Part shown: piece by piece, positions 46,545 to 53,806 of the stretch | Layout of the letters: each line of letters opens with the position of its first letter | How positions within the stretch are numbered: the stretch's first letter is position 1 | DNA from: UBA4733 sp036734945 | Lineage (GTDB): Bacteria; Chloroflexota; UBA4733 | DNA: 64,000 nucleotides | Assembly (NCBI GenBank): GCA_036734945.1 | Contig: DAIMXP010000016.1 | Coordinates: 16,686 to 80,685, forward strand | Reading direction: 5' to 3' | Notes under the pieces: model-generated | Seen by the model: the letters and a program-made list of their open reading frames with translations, nothing else | Told to the model about the DNA's origin: nothing | Database searches by the model: none | Translations under genes and position numbers: made by a program

Positions 46545-48059
46545 CTAACGCAAGTTGTCATACTCCTGTGCCACGCACTCGAACCAGATCAACTGCCTTG
46601 GCCCATGGATCTCCTGCGCCGCCTGCTCGGCCAGCGCCACAAAGTACATGGTGTGCCGCTGCTGGAGGTAATCCGCCTCGCCACTCCCGACCAGGCGCTC
46701 CCATGCGTACTCACGCAAGGTCTCCAAGAGACCGTAGTGGGCCCCGCCCTCCTGGCTGGTCATCGCCACAAGCGACTGATCGACGAGACTGATGAGTGAC
46801 GTCAGGTGCTCCGCCGGGTCCAACCCTTCGCCAACGCATACCGCGTCCACCGCCGCTAGGGAGAAGCCGCCGGTGAACACGGCCAACCGGTTGAATAGTA
46901 GGCGCTCCGACGCCGTCAGCAGGTCGTAGCTCCAAGTGATGGCGTGCCATAGCGTCCGCTGACGGGGCGGCAGGTCGCGTGGACCGTCGGTCAAAACGGT
47001 GAGCCGATGGTCTAATCGCGCCAGCAAATCCAGCGGCGAGAGAGCACCGATACGAGCGGCGGCAAGCTCAATAGCAAGCGGTAACCCATCCAGACGCCGG
47101 CAGACGGCCGTCACCGTGGCGGCATTCGCCTCGGTCAAGATGAAGCCGGGCCGCGCCGCTTGCGCCCGCTCCACAAACAGACGCACCGACTCCGTCCGGC
47201 AGAGTCGCTCCAATGGCCATCCCTGCGCCGCCTCGGGCAATTGCAGTGGCGATACCGGGAACTCTTGTTCGCCGGAGATGCCCAGGGGCGACCGGCTGGT
47301 CACCAGAACCGTCAACTGGAGACAGGTTTGGATGAGTTGGTTGACGGCCGGTGCGGCCTCCAGGACGTGCTCAAAGTTGTCCAGGAGCAAGAATCGTCGC
47401 GGCTCGTGCAGCGCCGCCTGAAGACTCTCCAGGAGTGAGAGGTTGCCCGTTTCCCGTACGCCCAGCGTCCGAGCGATAGTTGGGACGACGAGATCGGCAC
47501 GGGTGAGCGGCGCTAACGGTACAAAGGACAGGCCACCGGGGTAGTCGGTCCCACGCTCCACCGCGAGCTGCAGGGCGAGCCGCGTCTTACCGACGCCGGG
47601 CGCGCCCGTCAGCGTCAGGAGACGGGAAGATCGCAAGAGTTGACGCAGGCTCCCCAGCTCCCGCTCGCGCCCGATGAAGCTCGTCAGCTCCCGCTCGCGC
47701 CCGATGAAGCTCGTCAGCTCCCGCTCGCGCCCGATGAAGCTCGTCAGCGAGTACGGCAGGAGAGCGGATGCAGACGCCTGCCTTCGGTCGGCCCAGTCGG
47801 TATCCCCGTCACTGCCGATCCAGTCTCGGCGGCCGCGTCGTGCTGCAGCACTAAAGGCAATGGTTTCCTCAGGAGAGAGGGCCAAGGCTGCCCCGAGTTG
47901 GCGCAGCGTGGTTTGCTGCGGCACGCGCCGCAGGCCGCGCTCCAGGTCACTCAGGCCGCGCTCACTTACCTGCGCCCGTTGCGCTAATTCCCCCTGCGTC
48001 AATGCAGCCGCAATCCGGTGACAGCGTAACAACGCACCGAATGTCTGGGAGTGCTCCAT
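46545..48059 (-). CDS. XRE-NB-ARC (AfsR/SARP-like) regulator, N-terminal part
   Basis: 504 residues from ATG 48059 after a GGAGGG site. Domains: XRE helix-turn-helix (LLRCHRIAAALTQGELAQRA, QVSERGLSDLERGLRRVPQQ), then a P-loop ATPase with SFIGRERE, TLTGAPGVGKTRLALQ (Walker A), RRFLLLDNFEHVL (Walker B) and LTVLVTSRSPL, GLPLAIELAAARI. A 30-bp unit is tandemly triplicated at 47656-47745, giving three copies of LTSFIGRERE. Proteins of this type are signal-transducing ATPases with helical sensor repeats; the TPR half is separated by a TAG stop. The activating signal is unknown. Confidence 0.8.
   Translation of the reverse strand: MEHSQTFGALLRCHRIAAALTQGELAQRAQVSERGLSDLERGLRRVPQQTTLRQLGAALALSPEETIAFSAAARRGRRDWIGSDGDTDWADRRQASASALLPYSLTSFIGRERELTSFIGRERELTSFIGRERELGSLRQLLRSSRLLTLTGAPGVGKTRLALQLAVERGTDYPGGLSFVPLAPLTRADLVVPTIARTLGVRETGNLSLLESLQAALHEPRRFLLLDNFEHVLEAAPAVNQLIQTCLQLTVLVTSRSPLGISGEQEFPVSPLQLPEAAQGWPLERLCRTESVRLFVERAQAARPGFILTEANAATVTAVCRRLDGLPLAIELAAARIGALSPLDLLARLDHRLTVLTDGPRDLPPRQRTLWHAITWSYDLLTASERLLFNRLAVFTGGFSLAAVDAVCVGEGLDPAEHLTSLISLVDQSLVAMTSQEGGAHYGLLETLREYAWERLVGSGEADYLQQRHTMYFVALAEQAAQEIHGPRQLIWFECVAQEYDNLR
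47656..47745. repeat. 30-bp tandem repeat, three units, inside the NB-ARC gene
   Basis: Three identical in-frame 30-bp units encode the ten-residue phrase LTSFIGRERE (the third starts the true P-loop region). The family normally has one copy. Confidence 0.9.
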
Positions 48060-48460
48060 CGTTCGTCCCTCCACCGGGAACATTTCGGATTGTCCTTCGG
48101 GCTGACTTGTGAAGGCCCCGCACCCAGCATAGCAATCGGCAACGTGACTGGCAAGACCAACTACGTGGGTGAATGCGTGGGCGGTTGCGTGGTTTGCGCC
48201 TAGCGGGATGGCTCGTTCGCGCCTACACTGCCTGATGCGATGTCGGTGCGCCGACCGCGACGACGCGGAAGGCCGGTGGCGGGGGCTGCCGCCATCAGCG
48301 TCGATTGCGGGTCAAGGCTGAGACGAGACGGGGTGTCGCCGTACCGTGGAAAGTTTTCGATCAGGGATGGCAGTCGCAACAGTTCAGAGCGTGGCGCTCA
48401 GGCGTTCAGTACGAGCGGGCGGCAGGCCCGTCCGCTCCCGAGAGTAGGAGGAGGTCTAGC
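48060..48460. other. intergenic region without a supported gene
   Basis: About 400 bases between divergent genes (NB-ARC regulator and the secreted SnoaL-like protein). Only short shadow frames occur. It should contain promoters for both, but no boxes could be assigned with confidence. Confidence 0.5.
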
Positions 48461-49102
48461 ATGTACCGGCGGCGCATCCTCGCGATCACCCTGGTTACCT
48501 TATTCTTGCCGGTGTCGGTCGCCCTGGCCCAGGCGGCGCCGGGCGACCCGCTGGCGCTGGTTCAGCAATACGTCGCCGCCATCAACCGGGGCGACGCCGC
48601 CGCCGCAACGGCCGTGTTCACCGAGGACGGTACCTGGCAGGGGAAGGGTGTCTGTTCGGCATATCCGAACTCGACATGTGTCGGCCGAGCGGTGCTCCAG
48701 CAGCAGTTCGCGCAGACCGTCTCGGATCACAAGCACTACATCAGTGTCACGCCGGTGGGGGCGCCTCCAGCGCCCGACACAGTGGTCGTGAAGGTCCAGG
48801 TCACCGACGTCGCCGGCAACATCCATGCCGCTGGCGTCGACCGTGTGGTCAACATCTGGACGGTGCAGGCGCGAGGCGGCAAGATCTCGTCGTTGGTCGC
48901 CAAGCCTGACACCAGCGATCCCCAGACCGTCAAGTGGCAGGCCTATCTGCAGGCGCACCCGGCTGCGCCCATCCAGGCTCCCGCCCAGATGCCCCGCACC
49001 GGTGCAGGAGGCACAGGCACTGGGGTGTGGGGCAAGCTCGTGTTGCTCGGCCTCCTCCTATCGGGATTGGGCGGACTGTGCCTCGTCACACGTCGCATCT
49101 AA
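48461..49102 (+). CDS. secreted SnoaL-like protein with an LPxTG-like sorting signal
   Basis: 213 residues, ATG 48461 after the strong site AGGAGGAGG. A Sec signal (RRRILAITLVTLFLPVSVALAQA) is followed by a SnoaL/NTF2-like domain (LALVQQYVAAINRGDAAAAT, FTEDGTWQGKG) and a C-terminal MPRTG, a hydrophobic helix (VWGKLVLLGLLLSGLGGLCL) and TRR. That order (motif, TM helix, basic tail) is the layout of a sortase substrate, with Met in place of Leu. The protein may be anchored on the cell surface. No sortase gene is in the window. The product's ligand is unknown. Confidence 0.8.
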   Translation: MYRRRILAITLVTLFLPVSVALAQAAPGDPLALVQQYVAAINRGDAAAATAVFTEDGTWQGKGVCSAYPNSTCVGRAVLQQQFAQTVSDHKHYISVTPVGAPPAPDTVVVKVQVTDVAGNIHAAGVDRVVNIWTVQARGGKISSLVAKPDTSDPQTVKWQAYLQAHPAAPIQAPAQMPRTGAGGTGTGVWGKLVLLGLLLSGLGGLCLVTRRI

Positions 49103-49418
49103 GGCCATCCCCGCGCAGAGAGCAGAGGCACCGGCGGGGGCGTCCAAGCTAGCGACTCCCCAGTGGGTGGCATTGGCAACTCCTTCGTTTTCACCGCTCG
49201 AATATAACAGAAGGAGCCTTCTGTGCCTCGGGAGCCAGGAGATCGCGCCAGGCGGTCGCCCCTACCGGCGGCGTTGCGTGTACGAACGTCGCGCCAACGA
49301 TGGCGTAGGTTGTTTGTTCCTGTAATCGCCGGGTGCGCCAGTCGCGCCCGCCCGCAAACGAACGGGTTTGGCTGCGGTAAACTCCTGCTGCGGCCTGGCA
49401 GCGACCGTAGCGCGGCGG
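49103..49418. other. intergenic region with a small hairpin (49207-49224)
   Basis: Between the SnoaL-like gene and hom. An 8-bp perfect stem (ACAGAAGG and CCTTCTGT) with a two-base loop could end the first transcript, but no T-run follows. No gene supported. Confidence 0.4.
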
Positions 49419-50726
49419 CTAGTTACCATCCTCAATGCGCACCAACGCCGCCAGCTCAAGCACACTCGGCAAGCCCTCGAACTCAACGATGGCGGCGCGC
49501 ATATCCGCTTCGCGTGCCCGGTGGGTGACGATGACGATTTCGGCGCTCTGGCGGGCGGCGTCGACTTCCTGCTGGATGAAGGCGGCGATGCTGATTTGCA
49601 GCCGGCCCAGCACGGCGGCAATATCGGCCAGCACGCCGGGCCGGTCGGCCACGTGCAGGCGGAGGTAGTAACGGGTGGAAAGCGCCTCGATCGGCAGCAC
49701 GGGGCGGGTTGGGCCGAGCGTGACCTCGGTGCGGTTGCTGATGCCCTTGCGAATGTTGCGCGCCAGGTCGATCAGGTCGCCGGCGATGGCGCTGGATGTG
49801 GGCAGGCTGCCGGCGCCTCGACCGTAGAGCACGACCCGCCCGACCAGGTCGCCGTCCAGCTCCACCGCGTTGTAGACGCCGTTCACGCCGGCCAGCAGTT
49901 GTGCTTTAGGTACGAGCGATGGGTGGACCCGTGCCTCGATCCCCTCCGCGCGGTCGTGACCTATGGCGAGCAGCTTGATGTGGTAGCCCATCTCCGCCGC
50001 AAAGCGGAAGTCGCGCGCTGTGAGTTTGGTGATGCCTTCACAGTAAATCTGATCGGGACGCACCTCGGAGTGAAAGGCCAGTGTCGCGAGGATCGCCAGC
50101 TTGTACACAGCGTCCAGCCCGCTGACGTCGTTGTACGGGTCCGGCTCGGCATAGCCAAGGGCCTGTGCTTCGGCCAGGGCCGTCGCGAAATCGACCTGGG
50201 CTTCCGCCATGCGCGTGAGAATGTAGTTCGTCGTGCCGTTGATGATGGCGCGCACGCTGCTGATCTGGTTGGCCAGCAGGTCGCGCTTGAAAGGGCCGAT
50301 CAGCGGCAGTCCGCCGCCCACGCTGGCCTCGTAGTAGAGGTCCACGTTGTGTTGTGCCGCCAGCGCCAGCAGCTCCGGTCCGTGCTTGGCGAGCACTTCC
50401 TTGTTGGCGGTGACGAGATGCTTACCGTTGCGCAAGGCCCGGCGCATGTAGTCAAGGGCCGGCTGCTCGCCGCCTAGCACTTCCACAACGATGGCGATGT
50501 CCGGGTCATCGAGAATGGCCGAAGGGTCCGTCGTCAGCAGGTGCGGCGGGACCTCGGTTGCCCGCTGCTTCCGCCGATCGCGCACCAGTACGCGGGCCAG
50601 TTGCAGTTGGCAGCCGAAGAGCCCGGTCAAGCGGCTGGAACGCTGCTGAATGAACTCCGCCACGCCGCTGCCAACGGTGCCTAGGCCGAGCAGGCCGATC
50701 CGCAGGGAAAGAATGTCGTCGCTCAA
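49419..50726 (-). CDS. hom: homoserine dehydrogenase
   Basis: Reduces aspartate semialdehyde to homoserine, the branch to threonine and methionine. 435 residues: NAD(P) site IGLLGLGTVGSG, catalytic region INGTTNYILTRMAEAQ, AEPDPYNDVSGLDAVYKLAI with the Lys, and a C-terminal ACT domain (LRLHVADRPGVLADIAAVL) for amino-acid feedback. Starts with TTG at 50726, whose second and third bases overlap the upstream stop (TTGA), so coupled translation is likely. The gene follows the LL-diaminopimelate-type aminotransferase, and both belong to aspartate-family metabolism. Confidence 0.95.
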   Translation of the reverse strand: MSDDILSLRIGLLGLGTVGSGVAEFIQQRSSRLTGLFGCQLQLARVLVRDRRKQRATEVPPHLLTTDPSAILDDPDIAIVVEVLGGEQPALDYMRRALRNGKHLVTANKEVLAKHGPELLALAAQHNVDLYYEASVGGGLPLIGPFKRDLLANQISSVRAIINGTTNYILTRMAEAQVDFATALAEAQALGYAEPDPYNDVSGLDAVYKLAILATLAFHSEVRPDQIYCEGITKLTARDFRFAAEMGYHIKLLAIGHDRAEGIEARVHPSLVPKAQLLAGVNGVYNAVELDGDLVGRVVLYGRGAGSLPTSSAIAGDLIDLARNIRKGISNRTEVTLGPTRPVLPIEALSTRYYLRLHVADRPGVLADIAAVLGRLQISIAAFIQQEVDAARQSAEIVIVTHRAREADMRAAIVEFEGLPSVLELAALVRIEDGN

Positions 50727-51892
50727 AGTTGGCCCAGCGCCCGAATCCGCTGCATGGCCTCCTGTAGACGCTCGTCGCGCATCGTCAGCGACATGCGGAC
50801 GTAGCCTTCGCCCTGACTACCGTAGCCGACGCCGGGCGTGACCACAACGCCGGCCCGCTCCAGCAGTTCGCCGGCAAACGCAATGGAGCCGCGACCCGCC
50901 GGGATAGGCGCCCACACGTAGAAGGTGGCGCGCGGCGCTTCCAAGGGCAGGCCGAGCGCATGCCAGGTGTCGACGACCAGATCGCGTCGGCGACAGTAGA
51001 TGGCAATCATCTTGGCAATATTGTCCTGCGGGCCAGCCAGGGCAGCCACACCTGCCCGCTGTACGGCGCCGAAGGCGCCGGAGTCGGTGTTCTCTTTGAC
51101 CTTGCGCAGAGCGGCGATAATGTCGGCATTGCCGATGGCCATGCCGATGCGCCAGCCGGTCATGTTGTAGGGCTTGGAGAGGGAGTTGAACTCGACAATT
51201 GGGGCATCCAGGCTGCCGCCGGCCAGCAGGCTCGCCGGCTGCTCGTCGAAGGCGATTTCACTGTAGGGGCAGTCGTTGACGACGACCGTGTCGGTGGCCC
51301 TGGCCCAGGCGACGGTCTCCCGCCAGAAGTCGGCGCCGGCCAGCGCGGTGGTGGGGTTGTTCGGGTAGTTGAGCCACAGGACGCGGGCACGCCTTGCCAG
51401 GTCGCTGGGGATGGCGCTGAGATCTGGCAACCAGCCGCGCTCGGCCGACATCGGAACCCGCACCACCTGCGCGCCGGCGAAAATCGCGCTGGCGACGTAG
51501 GCGGGATAGGCCGGATCAGGAATCAGGGCCACGTCGCCAGGGTTGAGGTAGGCCAGCGCCAGGTGGTGGTTGCCCTCTTTGCTGCCGATAAGCGCCAGCA
51601 CCTCGCGCTCCGGGTCCGCCTTCACGCCGAATCGCCGACCATACCAGTCGGCGACCGCCTGGCGGAACTCCGCCATACCACGCTCCTCGTCCGGCGGGTA
51701 AACGTGCATGGCCGGGTCGTGGGCGGCGCTGCAAAGTGCCTCAATGATGTGATCCGGCGTGGGCTGATCGGGGTCACCGACGCCGAGGCTAATCACGTCG
51801 ATGCCACGGGCCTTGGCCTCACGCTCTTTCTGGCGAATCTGGACGAACAAATAGGGGGGTAACTGGCGCAATCGTTCGGCGGTCTCTACCAC
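50723..51892 (-). CDS. dapL: LL-diaminopimelate aminotransferase-like PLP enzyme
   Basis: 389 residues, class I/II aminotransferase. PPYLFVQIRQKEREAKARGI then DVISLGVGDPDQPTPDHII is typical of DapL and related enzymes; the Schiff-base lysine is in NSLSKPYNMTGWRIG, and the pocket motifs YPNNPTTALA and NDCPYSEIAFDE are present. DapL makes LL-diaminopimelate directly from tetrahydrodipicolinate for lysine and peptidoglycan. Another aspartate-family aminotransferase cannot be excluded. GTG start after GGAGGAGAT; overlapped by hom. Confidence 0.85.
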   Translation of the reverse strand: MVETAERLRQLPPYLFVQIRQKEREAKARGIDVISLGVGDPDQPTPDHIIEALCSAAHDPAMHVYPPDEERGMAEFRQAVADWYGRRFGVKADPEREVLALIGSKEGNHHLALAYLNPGDVALIPDPAYPAYVASAIFAGAQVVRVPMSAERGWLPDLSAIPSDLARRARVLWLNYPNNPTTALAGADFWRETVAWARATDTVVVNDCPYSEIAFDEQPASLLAGGSLDAPIVEFNSLSKPYNMTGWRIGMAIGNADIIAALRKVKENTDSGAFGAVQRAGVAALAGPQDNIAKMIAIYCRRRDLVVDTWHALGLPLEAPRATFYVWAPIPAGRGSIAFAGELLERAGVVVTPGVGYGSQGEGYVRMSLTMRDERLQEAMQRIRALGQL

Positions 51893-52037
51893 GCTTCAAC
51901 ATCTCCTCCGGGCGAACCGTCTGCCGCTCGCTGCCAGTGTACCCACGCCAACGGTCCGCCGTCACCATGGTAGACTTGCTGCAGGTTTCCCGGTTTGGCA
52001 AACCAGCTCGCCCGGTGGGGAGAGAAGGAGTAGAGGA

Positions 52038-52397
52038 ATGATTACGATTACACCTGAGGCTGCGGGCAAGGTCCAGGAGCTTGCCGCTCGCGACGAGCGG
52101 GCAGACCTGGCGTTGCGTCTCTTTGTGACGAGCGGCGGCTGCTCGGGCTTCAGCTACGGCATGACGCTCGACGACGAAGTGAACGCCGACGACGACGTCA
52201 GCGAGTATGGCGGCGTGAAGATCCTCGTCGATTCGGACAGCCTGCCCTACGTCAACGGCGCCGAGGTCCATTATGTGGAGAGCATGATGGGCGCCGGGTT
52301 CGTGGTCAACAACCCCAACGCCACGGGCGGGTGCGGTTGTGGGCAGTCGTTCCGCACCGACGGCGCCAGCGGCGAAGCGAAGAGCTGCGCCCATTAG
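52038..52397 (+). CDS. erpA: A-type iron-sulfur carrier (ErpA/IscA-like)
   Basis: 119 residues with the three conserved cysteines of A-type carriers: GGCSGFSYGM near residue 34 and GCGCGQSF near 97. These proteins receive Fe-S clusters and pass them to client enzymes. Clear ATG with GGAGAGAAGGAG upstream, and the usual length. The C-terminal tail (DGASGEAKSCAH) adds a fourth Cys. Which subtype (ErpA, IscA, SufA) is uncertain. A perfect hairpin follows. Confidence 0.9.
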   Translation: MITITPEAAGKVQELAARDERADLALRLFVTSGGCSGFSYGMTLDDEVNADDDVSEYGGVKILVDSDSLPYVNGAEVHYVESMMGAGFVVNNPNATGGCGCGQSFRTDGASGEAKSCAH

Positions 52398-52418
52398 GTC
52401 GCCAAGCGACGTTGCGAT

Positions 52419-52448
52419 GATAGGGCCATGGCGTGCCATGGCCCTATC
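52419..52448 (+). terminator. perfect hairpin after the Fe-S carrier gene
   Basis: Fourteen-base arms (52419-52432 and 52435-52448) are exact reverse complements with a two-base loop; GGTGTTTAAGC follows. Likely an intrinsic terminator, though the T-run is weak. Confidence 0.6.
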
Positions 52449-52479
52449 GGTGTTTAAGCGATTTTCGGCGGAGATAACG

Positions 52480-52587
52480 GCCTGGCGACTAAAGTCGCGG
52501 CTACAGTGAGCGAAGCCCGCCTGCGCGGGCTGACCTAGTCCGCGAAGGCGGACTTTGCTGGCATAGCCGCGACTTTAGTCGCCAGGC
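52480..52587. repeat. palindromic repeat family A, full copy
   Basis: Perfect 24-base arms (52480-52503 and 52564-52587) containing GGCGACTAAAGTCGCGGCTA; inner hairpins AAGCCCGCCTGCGCGGGCT and AGTCCGCGAAGGCGGACT match the other copies in layout. This copy has a TAA/TTA variant where others have TGA/TCA. Confidence 0.9.
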
Positions 52588-52626
52588 GTGAATCGCCACC
52601 CGCGCCGGCACATTGCGAGGGACTGC

Positions 52627-53802
52627 GTGACCGAATTGCTTTCACGACGACGAATGGTCCGCTTGTTGACTGGCGCACCAGCGCTTCTGCTGCTTTCCGC
52701 CTGTGCCGGCAAGGCGGCCCCACCGCCGGCAGCGGCAATCGCCACGCCGAGCGCGCTACCGACGAGCGCGCCGCCAGCCGTGACGCCGACGGCGACGGTT
52801 CCGACGCCGGTGGCCACGGTCGCACCGACGGCAACCGTCGCCGCTTCCAGTATCTCCGCGACCGCTACGCCCGGTTCGGCGTCGGCGCCGGTCAGCGCCG
52901 CCGCCCTCAACGCGCAATTCGCCAACCAACCGTGGGACTTTGCCCTGCGCCCGATCCTCTTCCAGATCGACAATGCTCCAGACGCTCGACCGCAGAGCGG
53001 CCTGAGCAACGCCTACGCCGTGTACGAAACCCTGGCGGAAGGCAACATCACGCGCTTCACCGGCCTCTTCCTGCAACAGACGCTGGCGGACATCGGCAAC
53101 CTGCGCAGCGCTCGCATCGTCGACATTGACCTCACGCAACAGTGGGATGCCATCCTGATGCACGTCGGAGCGAGCACGCCGGTGCAACAACTGCTCAACG
53201 CGGCCGGCATCACGCAGATCGACCTGGATCTGACGAACAACGTACCTGCCGCCTACCGGACATCGGACCGCGCCGCGCCATATAACCTCTACACGTCGCT
53301 GGAACGACTGCGACCGTTTCTGGCGGGGCGCGGCGTCACCCTGACCGCAGCAGTTCCGCGTGCCTTTCCGGTCGGGCCGCTGCCCTCGGGTCTCACATCG
53401 ACGCCGGCCGCCGGCCTGACGATCCCGTATGGCTCGCCTTCCGATGCCGGCTATGTTTGGGATAGTGCGGCTCAGGGCTACCGCCGCTCCGTCGACGGGC
53501 GAGGCTTGATCGACGCCAATACCGGCAAGCAGATCATCGTCACCAACGTCGTCGCCCAGTTTGCCAAAGAAGTCGTGACCAATATCATTGAGGACAGTGA
53601 AGGCTCCCATTCCCTCCAATTCATCCAGATCGGTACGGGAAAGGCGGTGTTACTGCGAGATCAACAGCGGATCGACCTTACCTGGAGCCGCGACCTGGTA
53701 AAGGACCTCACGACCTTTGTTTTCCCCGATGGGTCGCCAGCGACTTTCGCGCCGGGCAACGTCTGGATTTCCTTCTTGCCGGACACGATGCAACTGGCGT
53801 AG
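52627..53802 (+). CDS. DUF3048-family lipoprotein
   Basis: 391 residues from GTG 52627. The N-terminus MTELLSRRRMVRLLTGAPAL is followed by LLLLSAC, a lipobox, then a Ser/Thr/Pro/Ala linker of about 70 residues and the DUF3048 (YerB-like) domain: PILFQIDNAPDARPQSGLSN, then AYAVYETLAEGNITRF, RIVDIDLTQQWDAILMHVG and DQQRIDLTWSRDLVKDLTTF. YerB-type lipoproteins are linked to spore or envelope functions, with no defined reaction. Four bases upstream of the adenine deaminase homologue, probably one transcript. Confidence 0.85.
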   Translation: MTELLSRRRMVRLLTGAPALLLLSACAGKAAPPPAAAIATPSALPTSAPPAVTPTATVPTPVATVAPTATVAASSISATATPGSASAPVSAAALNAQFANQPWDFALRPILFQIDNAPDARPQSGLSNAYAVYETLAEGNITRFTGLFLQQTLADIGNLRSARIVDIDLTQQWDAILMHVGASTPVQQLLNAAGITQIDLDLTNNVPAAYRTSDRAAPYNLYTSLERLRPFLAGRGVTLTAAVPRAFPVGPLPSGLTSTPAAGLTIPYGSPSDAGYVWDSAAQGYRRSVDGRGLIDANTGKQIIVTNVVAQFAKEVVTNIIEDSEGSHSLQFIQIGTGKAVLLRDQQRIDLTWSRDLVKDLTTFVFPDGSPATFAPGNVWISFLPDTMQLA

Positions 53803-53806
53803 CCGG

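Noticed and set aside
47656..47745. Possible CRISPR array
   Set aside because: Only three units, directly adjacent with no spacers, in frame inside a protein gene.
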